In this document: positions 21,138-34,280 of the stretch, one piece after another
How the letters are laid out: every line of letters starts with the position of its first letter
Position numbering within the stretch: position 1 is the stretch's first letter
Assembly (NCBI GenBank): GCA_004352715.1
Contig: SCFE01000063.1
Coordinates: 708,977-772,976, forward strand
Length of the DNA stretch: 64,000 nucleotides
Source of the DNA: Hofstenia miamia
Taxonomy: Eukaryota; Xenacoelomorpha; Acoela
Direction: 5' to 3'
Made by a program: the position numbers and the translations under genes
The notes under the pieces: generated by a model
What the model saw: only the letters and a program-made list of their open reading frames with translations
The model's database searches: none
Told to the model about the DNA's origin: nothing

Positions 21138-22243
21138 TATTTGTGTGTATAGATAAACATGTCGCTATGTACATTTGCCATAGCACCAAGTGGCATTACG
21201 TAATTGACAAAAACAATTCAAACTATATTGAGCAAAATACAATCGTAATATTGCATTACCACCCTACAGCATTCATCTTCAAAAATTGAGTGGGAAATTG
21301 GAATACATTCCTCTTTGTACATCTTGCTAGGTGCATCTCAGCAAGGTTTCTACTATTTTTTGTACGTATAAAAATGCAGTTTCGTTTGGGTCAACTATTA
21401 TATTTGTTGCTGTAAAATGTTCTCAAGAGGAGTCAATTACTTGGATTGTCTAGATGAATTTAATGCAACTCAGGAAGCATCGTGTGAGTCAAATTAGAGT
21501 GGCAAACATGCCAAAATTTGTTTTGGGCAGTAAATACACTTGAATTTAGCAAAAAAATTCATTCCAAAAATTTCAAAATAGGGTTGTACAAAGCAATGTG
21601 AATCCATGCCGTGATTTACAAAGCGGTATTATTTCAACATATATATATATAAATTTGAACAGAAAATTTGCTAAATTTCATTACATACTTAAGTTTACTG
21701 GTGAGAGATGTTAAATAATGCAAATATTCATGCTCTTCAAGATCTTTACAGCATAATTCAAATGTAATATAGAGCATATCCAAGTTTCCGATGGCAGATT
21801 CTGAACTTCCAGGAAATTTATATTGGTTTATTGTAAACTAAATATGCATCAGAAGAGTTTGACAAAAATTGCAAAATGAAACATTGAATACATATACAGT
21901 ATAATCGGTGATTTGAAATTTTGTAAAATAGTCACATAGCATAATGGCAGGATATAAATTAAAATACATGGTGTCTCATAAGTTATGTTTTATTGTGTCG
22001 TGCGTCAAGCATATCAATTAATTATAATTTTCTGCTGCGGTAATAATAATGCTAATACCGGGAAGTTTGTTTCGCTTCACAATTCACAGCTTTCTTTTCG
22101 AAATATGAGCACATGTTGGCTATGAAATTCGACCGAAATCATGTATTGGTGGAGGGAAAGATCTCTCGATCTTTCTCCAGTGAGTGTCTATCTTTGGAGA
22201 GCATTGAATCTGCGAGTCCTTCATCTTTTAATTCGATATTCTC
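21138..22243. repeat. Tc1 flank, copy 2 of three
   Basis: Corresponds to 12132-12542 and 23356-24469, and retains the 690 bp or so missing in copy 1. It stops at GATATTCTC directly before a gap. The last 130 bp include the 3' part of the candidate exon described at 12438-12652 (minus strand). A short TA run occurs near 21640. Confidence 0.9.
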
Positions 22244-23243
22244 NNNNNNNNNNNNNNNNNNNNNNNNNNNNNNNNNNNNNNNNNNNNNNNNNNNNNNNNN
22301 NNNNNNNNNNNNNNNNNNNNNNNNNNNNNNNNNNNNNNNNNNNNNNNNNNNNNNNNNNNNNNNNNNNNNNNNNNNNNNNNNNNNNNNNNNNNNNNNNNNN
22401 NNNNNNNNNNNNNNNNNNNNNNNNNNNNNNNNNNNNNNNNNNNNNNNNNNNNNNNNNNNNNNNNNNNNNNNNNNNNNNNNNNNNNNNNNNNNNNNNNNNN
22501 NNNNNNNNNNNNNNNNNNNNNNNNNNNNNNNNNNNNNNNNNNNNNNNNNNNNNNNNNNNNNNNNNNNNNNNNNNNNNNNNNNNNNNNNNNNNNNNNNNNN
22601 NNNNNNNNNNNNNNNNNNNNNNNNNNNNNNNNNNNNNNNNNNNNNNNNNNNNNNNNNNNNNNNNNNNNNNNNNNNNNNNNNNNNNNNNNNNNNNNNNNNN
22701 NNNNNNNNNNNNNNNNNNNNNNNNNNNNNNNNNNNNNNNNNNNNNNNNNNNNNNNNNNNNNNNNNNNNNNNNNNNNNNNNNNNNNNNNNNNNNNNNNNNN
22801 NNNNNNNNNNNNNNNNNNNNNNNNNNNNNNNNNNNNNNNNNNNNNNNNNNNNNNNNNNNNNNNNNNNNNNNNNNNNNNNNNNNNNNNNNNNNNNNNNNNN
22901 NNNNNNNNNNNNNNNNNNNNNNNNNNNNNNNNNNNNNNNNNNNNNNNNNNNNNNNNNNNNNNNNNNNNNNNNNNNNNNNNNNNNNNNNNNNNNNNNNNNN
23001 NNNNNNNNNNNNNNNNNNNNNNNNNNNNNNNNNNNNNNNNNNNNNNNNNNNNNNNNNNNNNNNNNNNNNNNNNNNNNNNNNNNNNNNNNNNNNNNNNNNN
23101 NNNNNNNNNNNNNNNNNNNNNNNNNNNNNNNNNNNNNNNNNNNNNNNNNNNNNNNNNNNNNNNNNNNNNNNNNNNNNNNNNNNNNNNNNNNNNNNNNNNN
23201 NNNNNNNNNNNNNNNNNNNNNNNNNNNNNNNNNNNNNNNNNNN
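22244..23243. other. Assembly gap, 1000 N
   Basis: Placeholder-size gap between two near-identical copies of the Tc1 flank. Confidence 0.95.
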
Positions 23244-23355
23244 AATATAATGCGTAATATCTTTAGCTACCACCATGCATAGCTTCAAACGTATGCCTTC
23301 ACATTTGCGGACTTTGTTTAAAAGTTTCAAAAAATTAAGGTGTCAATTTGACGCA
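23244..23355 (-). mobile_element. Tc1-like transposon, right-end fragment, copy 3
   Basis: Matches about 12020-12131 and ends TTGACGCA followed by TA. The remainder is hidden by the gap. Confidence 0.85.
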
Positions 23356-24469
23356 TATTTGTGTGTATAGATAAACATACCGCTATGTACATTTGCCATA
23401 GCACCAAGTGACATTACGTAATTGACACAAACAATTCAAACTACATTGAGCAAAATACAATCGTAATATTGCATTACCACCCTACAGCATTCATCTTCAT
23501 AAATTGAGTGGGAAATTGGAATACATTCCTCTTGTACATCTTACTTGGTGCATCTCAGCAAGGTTTCTACTGTTTTTTCTGCGTATAAAAATGCAGTTTT
23601 GTTTGGGTCAACTATTATATTTGTTGCTGTAAAATGTTCTCAAGAGGAGTCAATTACTTGGATTGTCTAGATGAATTTAATGCAACTCAGGAAGCATCGT
23701 GTGAGTCAAATTAGAGTGGCAAACATGCCAAAATTTGTTTTGGGCAGTAAATACACTTGAATTTAGCAAAAAAATTCATTCCAAAAATTTCAAAATAGGG
23801 TTGTACAAAGCAATGTGAATCCATGCCGTGATTTACAAAGCGGTATTATTTCAACATATATATATATAAATTTGAAAAGAAAATTTGCTAAATCTCATTA
23901 CATGCTTAAGTTTACTGGTGAGAGAAGCAAGAGATGTTAAATAATGCACCTATTCATGCTCTTCAAGATCTTTACAGCATAATTCAAATGTAATATAGAG
24001 CATATCCAAGTTTCCGATGGCAGATTCTGAACTTCCAGGAAATTTATATTGGTTTATTGTAAACTAAATATGCATCAGAAGAGTTTGACAAAAATTGCAA
24101 AATGAAACATTGAATACATATACAGTATAATCGGTGATTTGAAATTTTGTAAAATAGTCACATAGCATAATGGCAGGATATAAATTAAAATACATGGTGT
24201 CTCATAAGTTATGTTTTATTGTGTCGTGCGTCAAGCATATCAATTAATTATAATTTTCTGCTGCGGTAATAATAATGCTAATACCGGGAAGTTTGTTTCG
24301 CTTCACAATTCACAGCTTTCTTTTCGAAATATGAGCACATGTTGGCTATGAAATTCGACCGAAATCATGTATTGGTGGAGGGAAAGATCTCTCGATCTTT
24401 CTCCAGTGAGTGTCTATCTTTGGAGAGCATTGAATCTGCGAGTCCTTCATCTTTTAATTCGATATTCTC
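23356..24469. repeat. Tc1 flank, copy 3 of three
   Basis: Differs from copy 2 by scattered substitutions and a small insertion near 23926 (GCAAGAGA). It ends at the same base as copy 2 before the next gap. Identical break points in two contigs point to assembly behaviour rather than biology. Confidence 0.9.
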
Positions 24470-25469
24470 NNNNNNNNNNNNNNNNNNNNNNNNNNNNNNN
24501 NNNNNNNNNNNNNNNNNNNNNNNNNNNNNNNNNNNNNNNNNNNNNNNNNNNNNNNNNNNNNNNNNNNNNNNNNNNNNNNNNNNNNNNNNNNNNNNNNNNN
24601 NNNNNNNNNNNNNNNNNNNNNNNNNNNNNNNNNNNNNNNNNNNNNNNNNNNNNNNNNNNNNNNNNNNNNNNNNNNNNNNNNNNNNNNNNNNNNNNNNNNN
24701 NNNNNNNNNNNNNNNNNNNNNNNNNNNNNNNNNNNNNNNNNNNNNNNNNNNNNNNNNNNNNNNNNNNNNNNNNNNNNNNNNNNNNNNNNNNNNNNNNNNN
24801 NNNNNNNNNNNNNNNNNNNNNNNNNNNNNNNNNNNNNNNNNNNNNNNNNNNNNNNNNNNNNNNNNNNNNNNNNNNNNNNNNNNNNNNNNNNNNNNNNNNN
24901 NNNNNNNNNNNNNNNNNNNNNNNNNNNNNNNNNNNNNNNNNNNNNNNNNNNNNNNNNNNNNNNNNNNNNNNNNNNNNNNNNNNNNNNNNNNNNNNNNNNN
25001 NNNNNNNNNNNNNNNNNNNNNNNNNNNNNNNNNNNNNNNNNNNNNNNNNNNNNNNNNNNNNNNNNNNNNNNNNNNNNNNNNNNNNNNNNNNNNNNNNNNN
25101 NNNNNNNNNNNNNNNNNNNNNNNNNNNNNNNNNNNNNNNNNNNNNNNNNNNNNNNNNNNNNNNNNNNNNNNNNNNNNNNNNNNNNNNNNNNNNNNNNNNN
25201 NNNNNNNNNNNNNNNNNNNNNNNNNNNNNNNNNNNNNNNNNNNNNNNNNNNNNNNNNNNNNNNNNNNNNNNNNNNNNNNNNNNNNNNNNNNNNNNNNNNN
25301 NNNNNNNNNNNNNNNNNNNNNNNNNNNNNNNNNNNNNNNNNNNNNNNNNNNNNNNNNNNNNNNNNNNNNNNNNNNNNNNNNNNNNNNNNNNNNNNNNNNN
25401 NNNNNNNNNNNNNNNNNNNNNNNNNNNNNNNNNNNNNNNNNNNNNNNNNNNNNNNNNNNNNNNNNNNNN
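24470..25469. other. Assembly gap, 1000 N
   Basis: Placeholder-size gap. Confidence 0.95.
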
Positions 25470-25511
25470 TAGATACACCGTGAGACATTCACTTGTGCAA
25501 ATCTTAGGCCC

Positions 25512-25576
25512 GTCGCACACTCCCGTTAAGGTAACCTTAACTTAAGTTAATGTTGAGCTTAACGGCATTGTGCGAC
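25512..25576. repeat. Strong inverted repeat with GTCGCACA arms, foldback MITE or MITE end
   Basis: GTCGCACACTCCCGTTAAG (25512-25530) pairs with 25558-25576, whose reverse complement differs at two of 19 positions. The loop contains the perfect palindrome TTAACTTAAGTTAA (25537-25550). Nested palindromy and higher GC than the surroundings suggest a small foldback element. The superfamily is unassigned. Confidence 0.65.
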
Positions 25577-26667
25577 GATCGTTAGAGCCGATTTGTTTTA
25601 ATAATAATTCATGATTTTAAAATGAATAGAACGAAAAAAGCAATATATTTTATTTTATCGGAGTATGCAGGAAACACGGTCATTACTACCGCCCACTATA
25701 AAACAACAATATATGAAATTGACATACTGTATGATGTTTTAGACATTTTTTTGAACTTGATTTTTGCAATGTACTAATTGTTGATTAAACACCGTTTTTA
25801 ATAGTTCTAAAAGGAGAATTATTTGGTTCAGAACAGAATTACTTAGAATCATTTTTCCTGTGCGTAATCATTATGGTTTACTTCAAAATTTCTACTAAAA
25901 ATCACGATGGGATTTTTGTTTCATTTATAGCAAATTTATCTGATGTTCAGGAAATGTTCACTACCAAACCAATTGATATTCAAATTAACAAAAATTTTAA
26001 TTTTTCATTGTAATTGCAACGATAATTCATCATCGCCAATATTATCAATAGAAGCGATATTATGTAATAATAAAACGATATCGATATTATACATGCACGA
26101 TACTGTCAAAATTTTAATCCGGCATGGCATAGTTTGGTATTAGTGTAGCATACGTGCAAATTTATTCCCAAAATTCATATTAGCATTTCATCAAAATACG
26201 TTATTGAAAAAATATTACGTTGAAGTTGGGAAAAACCCTATAAAGCATGCTGTGTAAGGAGGTGCAATTGGCATTTTCTCCTTTGAAATAGAACACTTCG
26301 ATAAACCAAGATGTGCACTAGTAAAAACAATGATTTTAATGATGTTAGCTGGACCATCTGAAACCAAGGGCATTTCATTTAAGTTTTTTGCACTAATGAA
26401 AGGTCGAAGTGTGTATTACTGTCTTGCAGATTTAATATTTCAATTCAAGCCAACTCTCGCAGTTTGTCAATTAATTTTTATTGGTTTACTCCAATTTCAT
26501 ATATGGGTTTATTGCTTCCGGATATTTGTTTATTTTTCACTTGCGGTTGATTTCCGCTTAAGAGTATCGGTGACATCCAAAAATGGTTTTGTATATTCGC
26601 GGGAAAAAATACTTTTCAATATTTTAATAAAACAAGCAAATAAAATTACCTTGTATTACTAGTTACA
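25577..26667. other. AT-rich non-coding stretch
   Basis: No gene is recognised. A CGATATCGATAT-containing patch lies near 26010-26110. A 110-codon open frame (26330-26662, plus) has no recognisable features. Confidence 0.45.
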
Positions 26668-26914
26668 TTGTTGAATTATTTTATAAAAAGTAGTATACAT
26701 TCAATTCAAACAAAAATAACCGCTTGTTTTCATATAGAATGACTTGTTTACTTCCATTTCAAATATACATTGAATATATGCAGGTCTGTACTCCTATATA
26801 ATTAACAAATATGCTCTAAATTTCATCATTATATTTTTATGTTGTTTTTTGACCAAGTTTATTTTTCAACAAATGGACTCCAATCAATGTAACAAGGTGG
26901 GCAGATGGCTGCAC
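26668..26914. repeat. Second copy of 1-214
   Basis: See the entry at 1-214. It is cut by a gap on its right, just after GCAGATGGCTGCAC. Confidence 0.85.
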
Positions 26915-27887
26915 NNNNNNNNNNNNNNNNNNNNNNNNNNNNNNNNNNNNNNNNNNNNNNNNNNNNNNNNNNNNNNNNNNNNNNNNNNNNNNNNNNNNNN
27001 NNNNNNNNNNNNNNNNNNNNNNNNNNNNNNNNNNNNNNNNNNNNNNNNNNNNNNNNNNNNNNNNNNNNNNNNNNNNNNNNNNNNNNNNNNNNNNNNNNNN
27101 NNNNNNNNNNNNNNNNNNNNNNNNNNNNNNNNNNNNNNNNNNNNNNNNNNNNNNNNNNNNNNNNNNNNNNNNNNNNNNNNNNNNNNNNNNNNNNNNNNNN
27201 NNNNNNNNNNNNNNNNNNNNNNNNNNNNNNNNNNNNNNNNNNNNNNNNNNNNNNNNNNNNNNNNNNNNNNNNNNNNNNNNNNNNNNNNNNNNNNNNNNNN
27301 NNNNNNNNNNNNNNNNNNNNNNNNNNNNNNNNNNNNNNNNNNNNNNNNNNNNNNNNNNNNNNNNNNNNNNNNNNNNNNNNNNNNNNNNNNNNNNNNNNNN
27401 NNNNNNNNNNNNNNNNNNNNNNNNNNNNNNNNNNNNNNNNNNNNNNNNNNNNNNNNNNNNNNNNNNNNNNNNNNNNNNNNNNNNNNNNNNNNNNNNNNNN
27501 NNNNNNNNNNNNNNNNNNNNNNNNNNNNNNNNNNNNNNNNNNNNNNNNNNNNNNNNNNNNNNNNNNNNNNNNNNNNNNNNNNNNNNNNNNNNNNNNNNNN
27601 NNNNNNNNNNNNNNNNNNNNNNNNNNNNNNNNNNNNNNNNNNNNNNNNNNNNNNNNNNNNNNNNNNNNNNNNNNNNNNNNNNNNNNNNNNNNNNNNNNNN
27701 NNNNNNNNNNNNNNNNNNNNNNNNNNNNNNNNNNNNNNNNNNNNNNNNNNNNNNNNNNNNNNNNNNNNNNNNNNNNNNNNNNNNNNNNNNNNNNNNNNNN
27801 NNNNNNNNNNNNNNNNNNNNNNNNNNNNNNNNNNNNNNNNNNNNNNNNNNNNNNNNNNNNNNNNNNNNNNNNNNNNNNNNNNNNNNN
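26915..27887. other. Assembly gap, 973 N
   Basis: This is the only long gap that is neither 1000 nor 300 N, so its size may be an estimate. In the first copy the matching interval (215-3219) is about 3 kb, or about 2 kb once the redundant overlap is removed. Confidence 0.95.
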
Positions 27888-28856
27888 TACACGTTCAAAC
27901 TTATCGTGGATTTGTGTGCCGAGCAATTATGTACCTAAGTTTGACACGGAAAGTGTGACCGTGTTCCCCCACTTTAGGCACGTCTACGCCCAAAAATTAG
28001 TTTGAGGAAACTAGTTATAAATATTGTTTGTAATGTACTTAAAAATTTAATGAAAATCTTTGAAAATGTAATATTCAATTTCAATTTTAGTTACATTTCG
28101 TCTTATCTAGCAAATTCAAGAAACTCGATTTTTGCTTACGCCTGTTAAACCAGAAATGGGTAATCCTAATTCACGGCGTGTTGCTATATATCTTTTTTAT
28201 CAAAACGATAGCAATTGCAAATTTACGGTATCTAAACTCAAAAAGTTGCTTTATTATCATTGCCCATAGAAAACTTAAATTAGCTTAAAATATATTAATG
28301 TTGTTGTTTAATTATACTAAAAGGTTACGTCATCGTTAGATTCTGATTTACACCAATATATTCTGGAATTTTCCATAGGAACTTGAATTTTTTTTTAGCG
28401 AATGCGATGTATTATAAATTTCTTAAGCAAAAAAGCAATCCACGTAATATCGAAATTTTAAAAATTTGCCACTTTTAACCATTTCATGAGAGAAATCGAT
28501 TGGCTTGTCCTGTAATCACGCCTTTATAATTCAGCCAGTAGTTTTGAGAAAACGACGATGTTGAGATAGCGCTTTTATTGCGACTTATTCCAATTTTCTG
28601 AGACACAAAGCCTTTGGTATGCACAATATATGAGTATATTTACAATTTAAGCTCCTGTTAACGCCTAGCCCAAATGCCATTTTGTCTCATTTAGGAACTT
28701 AAGTAAAGCTGTGTTGTAATTCGCTTTTAAGCAAGATAATAACATATGCTCCTTGTCATTGAAAAGGATTTTATAAGAGTCTACAGTTAATTTCATTTTA
28801 CATGCTCTTTGATATTTAGCTTTTAATTAATTTTGATCTTTATTCGTTAATCTTTT
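27888..28856. repeat. Second copy of 3220-4109
   Basis: See the entry at 3220-4109. About 85 bp near 28166-28250 are absent from the first copy. Confidence 0.85.
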
Positions 28857-29856
28857 NNNNNNNNNNNNNNNNNNNNNNNNNNNNNNNNNNNNNNNNNNNN
28901 NNNNNNNNNNNNNNNNNNNNNNNNNNNNNNNNNNNNNNNNNNNNNNNNNNNNNNNNNNNNNNNNNNNNNNNNNNNNNNNNNNNNNNNNNNNNNNNNNNNN
29001 NNNNNNNNNNNNNNNNNNNNNNNNNNNNNNNNNNNNNNNNNNNNNNNNNNNNNNNNNNNNNNNNNNNNNNNNNNNNNNNNNNNNNNNNNNNNNNNNNNNN
29101 NNNNNNNNNNNNNNNNNNNNNNNNNNNNNNNNNNNNNNNNNNNNNNNNNNNNNNNNNNNNNNNNNNNNNNNNNNNNNNNNNNNNNNNNNNNNNNNNNNNN
29201 NNNNNNNNNNNNNNNNNNNNNNNNNNNNNNNNNNNNNNNNNNNNNNNNNNNNNNNNNNNNNNNNNNNNNNNNNNNNNNNNNNNNNNNNNNNNNNNNNNNN
29301 NNNNNNNNNNNNNNNNNNNNNNNNNNNNNNNNNNNNNNNNNNNNNNNNNNNNNNNNNNNNNNNNNNNNNNNNNNNNNNNNNNNNNNNNNNNNNNNNNNNN
29401 NNNNNNNNNNNNNNNNNNNNNNNNNNNNNNNNNNNNNNNNNNNNNNNNNNNNNNNNNNNNNNNNNNNNNNNNNNNNNNNNNNNNNNNNNNNNNNNNNNNN
29501 NNNNNNNNNNNNNNNNNNNNNNNNNNNNNNNNNNNNNNNNNNNNNNNNNNNNNNNNNNNNNNNNNNNNNNNNNNNNNNNNNNNNNNNNNNNNNNNNNNNN
29601 NNNNNNNNNNNNNNNNNNNNNNNNNNNNNNNNNNNNNNNNNNNNNNNNNNNNNNNNNNNNNNNNNNNNNNNNNNNNNNNNNNNNNNNNNNNNNNNNNNNN
29701 NNNNNNNNNNNNNNNNNNNNNNNNNNNNNNNNNNNNNNNNNNNNNNNNNNNNNNNNNNNNNNNNNNNNNNNNNNNNNNNNNNNNNNNNNNNNNNNNNNNN
29801 NNNNNNNNNNNNNNNNNNNNNNNNNNNNNNNNNNNNNNNNNNNNNNNNNNNNNNNN
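28857..29856. other. Assembly gap, 1000 N
   Basis: Placeholder-size gap. The sequence to its right is the second copy of 19729-19833. Confidence 0.95.
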
Positions 29857-29993
29857 TTAGTTGCATTGTGGAAATGTTGTTACCATACAATTTTGTTAGT
29901 CCCAGAAAGTTCTTGATCTGAATTTTATTTGTTCGCCATAGCTCTTGAAACTGCACTGTAGAGAACGGTATCCTTGTATACTGTATACATTAA
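29857..29993. repeat. Second copy of 19729-19833
   Basis: Carries the 32 bp missing in the first copy, and continues into unique sequence after CATTAA. Confidence 0.85.
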
Positions 29994-32900
29994 AATTTCG
30001 ACTTCATCTTATAACATATATTTGTTTTTTTACCACTTTTACTGCTTTTCTAGTGGTGGTTCTATTAGGTGACATTTGAAAAAATTCGGCATTTCTAAGC
30101 TCTAAAGATCCAAAATATTTTCATTACAAAATCAATATTAAACAATGGAATAGCTTATTTGTACAGATTGGACAATATAATAAGGGGCGTGGGGCAGATT
30201 TGAACTGATATTTGTGGGCAGAGCACAGAGTTTGTTGTATGGGATGGAGCATGATCCACTTTCAGTTCCGTGATAGACAAGTAGGTATTGAATTAAATTA
30301 TCGGATGGATACTTAAGTAGATAGTTTATTGCTAGCCAACATTTAAAAGCAGCTATTTGAATTTTATTGAGTGCATTAGCTATTCATAAACTCATTGTTT
30401 TCATCCGCTTTACTGCTCAATGCATTTAATTTGCTCGGTTTGCACTGGACACATTTTCAACTGAATTTTGCTTTTAGTCTGCTCTTTGAAAGTTCTCAAG
30501 GTAAAGATTACTTATACTTAATGCACATTAACAGCACCCACTCATCGTTTAAAATGCATTAGAGATGCAATTTCAACATGATATTTATAGCAGCACTCTT
30601 ATCCTTCCACCATCTTCATTTCAAATCCTTCAGTTTTGCCAATTGTTTACATGCCTTCTTGTGGTAATCTGTAAAACCTGTTGCACCTGCCTACAAACAA
30701 TCACTACATACTAGATGCATCAATGGTTTTATTTTGTTTAAATATGCAGACAAAATTTCCGTAAGGCCTAATCTTCAAATAGTGATTACACTAGCTATTC
30801 GGTTTTTCTTCTCATAATGAAATTAAGATGTACTTTGATTTCTACCCTCTAGTTAAGCTTGGGACAAAATCGTATACATTCGTATCAATACATAATCAAA
30901 ATAAGAAACGAACTCTCGCAGTATTATCCGGACGATTTATTAAATTCATTTATTGCAACATTTATTACATTTGAGCGATGTTGTTATTTTTTGGAAAGTT
31001 GTCTATTCTCGTGGTAGCAATTCTGTATTTGTGAAAAACGTTTTTTATATTTTTGCCTGAAATTAAATACCTTCCTCAGGAAACTCATTGTCAAATATTT
31101 TTATTGTAAGTTATTTTATTTTCTTAATGTACTCCTCAATAGGTTGGATAGAAATCCTTAATTTTAAATGACTTTACAATTAGTTTTTTAATGGTAAGAA
31201 ATGCATATTATTACTTGCGGATTTAAACAATATGGCTCGCTAAACTCCGCCTTCTCTGGAGATCAAATTTTTATAAGTCATCCTCCACATTCGTAAGACA
31301 CTAATTGACAGCCAATTATTATATTTGCACGCAACTGAATTTAATTTCAAAAACCTGTGATATGTTCGATTACTAGGAATGGACTTTTGTAAAAATTGTA
31401 CTTGAAAATCGAGCTATTTGGATGTTATTATGCCATTAACAGTTGCTTCTTCTTTTCAGCCATGTTGATATTAATCGCATCTTTCCCAGATGTTTTAATA
31501 TAAAATTCTTAGTTAAAAACACATTTTTTAGCATTGTGAATTCTATACATAACCCTATTTCATCCAGGAATTTGTGGGCCTCTTCTTAGATCTGGGGTAA
31601 GATTTCCTCCTTCACTTTCTAACTCTGGATTGCATTATGATAGTAAGATGAAATTTTGCATAAATATTTCTCATCTCTGCAGTATCAATTTTGAATATTC
31701 AGAAATTTGTTGCCATAGAAATTGCTTATGACGTCATCAAATTCCGTAATGTGGTGATTTTCGAAATCAATGAAATATTGGTTTTAGCGCTTACAAATGT
31801 TGGAATTCATTACAATTCTTTCCTAAATTATCAAATATATACAGCATGGTTGAAAGACAATATCATAGATAACGTGAGCAGATGTTTATAAAATTTTTAT
31901 TAGAGATTATGACCCTAATATAAGTAAGTAAAAGTCATTAAGATTCATTATTATACCACAACGTTTTGAGTGGTAATCAAGTTTGATAGAGGTTAATGCG
32001 CAATTTTTGTAAGCGCTCATTCGCACCGAATCTCCATTCTTTCAAAAAGTCCATTTACCTAGAAAATAAGTTGAATTAACGGGAAGTTTTTTGCGGCTGT
32101 GTGTGTGTGTGAGTTAGTTCTGCTTCTTGCATTGAATAGTTGAATGAATTATCAATATTTTGAAAGTTAATTACGGAATTAATTTTTGTCTGTTTTTAGA
32201 GAGCAATCGTTATTGCTGACAACCGTTTGTCAATCACTTTGATTAGTGGATTATCCCGGACAGCGCATATTAGTGACTTCGCTTTTAATCTACTCTTCAT
32301 TTGCTTCTGTCAACTCTGCTCAGGTTATATTTAATTTTTTATACCTGTTTTTCAAGTTTTTATTTACATCATATGATCTTAATTTAGATAACTAATTTGG
32401 CACAGTGGAGATACACTGTAAAAATTTCGTTTGCGCCTCTATAAAATTAGTACTTTAATTCAAATTTTTAAACGCATACAGGCTTCTACAACCTAATAAT
32501 AATTATTATATATATATATATATGTATATAATGACACTTTTGTTTCTGTATGAGAATGAAGAATTATTGAAATACATGTTTTGCCTTCAAAAATTCATTA
32601 TATTTAGATGACTGTTTTAAATATGTTTACAAACGATATTTTTAACTATTATTAAATCATCTGACAAATTGTATCAATTGTTGCAAAAATTGAATTTGAT
32701 AAGTCTTCAAAACGAATTTAAATTTCGTATTTGGAATTTTGCTACGATAGTATTGAGAGATCCATACTAATCTACAGAATTTTTGGACTTCGAGAGCCAT
32801 TAAAAATAGTACTGCACAGAGATGAGTGGTATAATTGTGGAATAATCGCAAGCCGTTTAGAAGTGAGGGTATCGTAAGTTGACAACAGATGGACAGGTTT

Positions 32901-33364
32901 CCCTGACCGGAAGTAACACTCTGACTGAAACTACCAATTTATTGTTAATTGGGTTATTTTTACATGCTACTCGCCTACTTGATAATTTTCTGCTCATTGA
33001 GATTTTTAGCTAATAGTATGTAGGAAGATGTTCGAGTACCATGTTGCACTACATTTTAATGCATTTCTTTTAAGTACCCTAGGCGCTTAAAGAATTAGAC
33101 ATCTATTCAGTGTCAAATCGCACTTTTGCGCATTATATTAGTGCCACTTATAAATAATTATTTTGTCGCGTATTTGCTGTTTTTCACAATTGAACATTGC
33201 TTTTTCGAGTGGTTAAAAACTGCTATCTTCCATGCACGTTTTTTCCAAATTATGTACTAAAAAATTCAATCAGTGAATTATCTACGATTTTTGATTCAAT
33301 TCAACGATTTGGATACAATTGAAGAAATAATCTATTAGAGAAATGATGCATAGGAACTAATCAT
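29994..33364. other. AT-rich non-coding stretch
   Basis: I see no recognisable gene or large repeat. A TA microsatellite lies at 32509-32530 and a short GT run near 32099. Confidence 0.45.
32509..32530. repeat. Imperfect (TA)n microsatellite
   Basis: A TA run interrupted by one TG. Confidence 0.9.
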
Positions 33365-33590
33365 GTGCGGCCACCAGTGTACGTGTAGGCGAATACGCAT
33401 AAATCTTATCGGATGCGGACGGGCAGGGGTATACTTCCATGCCACATCATATGATTTTTCATACGATATTTTTCAAAAGTATTATAAATTTTTAATAAAA
33501 TGTTGAATTTTCTTAAAAAAATTGAAGATTTTTAAAATTGTTTGATAGCAGTAAAAAAATTTCATCTGCAGATACTGGTGGTCCGCGTGA
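33365..33590. mobile_element. Possible MITE with GCGG-CCACCAGT ends
   Basis: GCGGCCACCAGT (33367-33378) matches the reverse complement of 33574-33588, which reads ACGCGGACCACCAGT, one base longer in the middle. About 195 bp lie between. I cannot define a target duplication, so the element and its ends are tentative. Confidence 0.4.
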
Positions 33591-34220
33591 GAAAATGTTT
33601 TGACGAGAAAGTCTGGTAGTAAAAAGCTACACTAATATAAACATGACTTTAGCTTGAAATGCTATAACATTGAACGCTATGATAAAACTTAATTTGGTGT
33701 CGTGCTTTGATTTCCTGTCGGACCTGTCGTGCTTTAAAACAGTAAATTACTTATTGTACCTATGCGTCTTCCAGACGAGCAATATAAATAGATTTATTAT
33801 TAAATCATCTATTAATTTGCTTAAATTGTAATTCTAGTGGCTCTTGTATTTTGTTAAATTTGTTCAATGCAATATTGTCGTGTAATTGAATAAATTATTG
33901 TCTATGAGAAATTGCAATATACACACATACATTATTAACTGATTTTGATCAACGTTTCCCCCAGCCGATAATTAGAAGTTTAATGAATGTCTCACACCTG
34001 CTCGAATTTACAAGACAAGAGTTTTTATTAAATAATTACTAAATACCTGTCCACCAACCAATTTCAATTTATCGCCTCTATTGGACGCTTACCGACTTTT
34101 CCCTGTAAGTTTTCCCGTTTCGAATTTGTTTTATACTTTAATGTGAAAAATCGATTTATACAGCCTTTGAATTCTCATTAAGACACATTTGGAGAATGCT
34201 CCAAAGAAAATGAATCAATT

Positions 34221-34226
34221 TTTATT
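34221..34226 (-). promoter_or_regulatory. Possible polyadenylation signal AATAAA
   Basis: Minus-strand AATAAA about 55 bp downstream of the stop codon of the candidate exon at 34281-34460. Such matches are frequent in this base composition. Confidence 0.3.
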
Positions 34227-34280
34227 AAATTAATTCACGAAAATTTTGTTGTAGTGATGTTTTCGAAATTTTTATAGCAT

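Noticed and set aside
19120-29956. Very long open frames across the N blocks
   Set aside because: They are open only because N codons cannot contain stops. The real sequence at their edges is repeat DNA.
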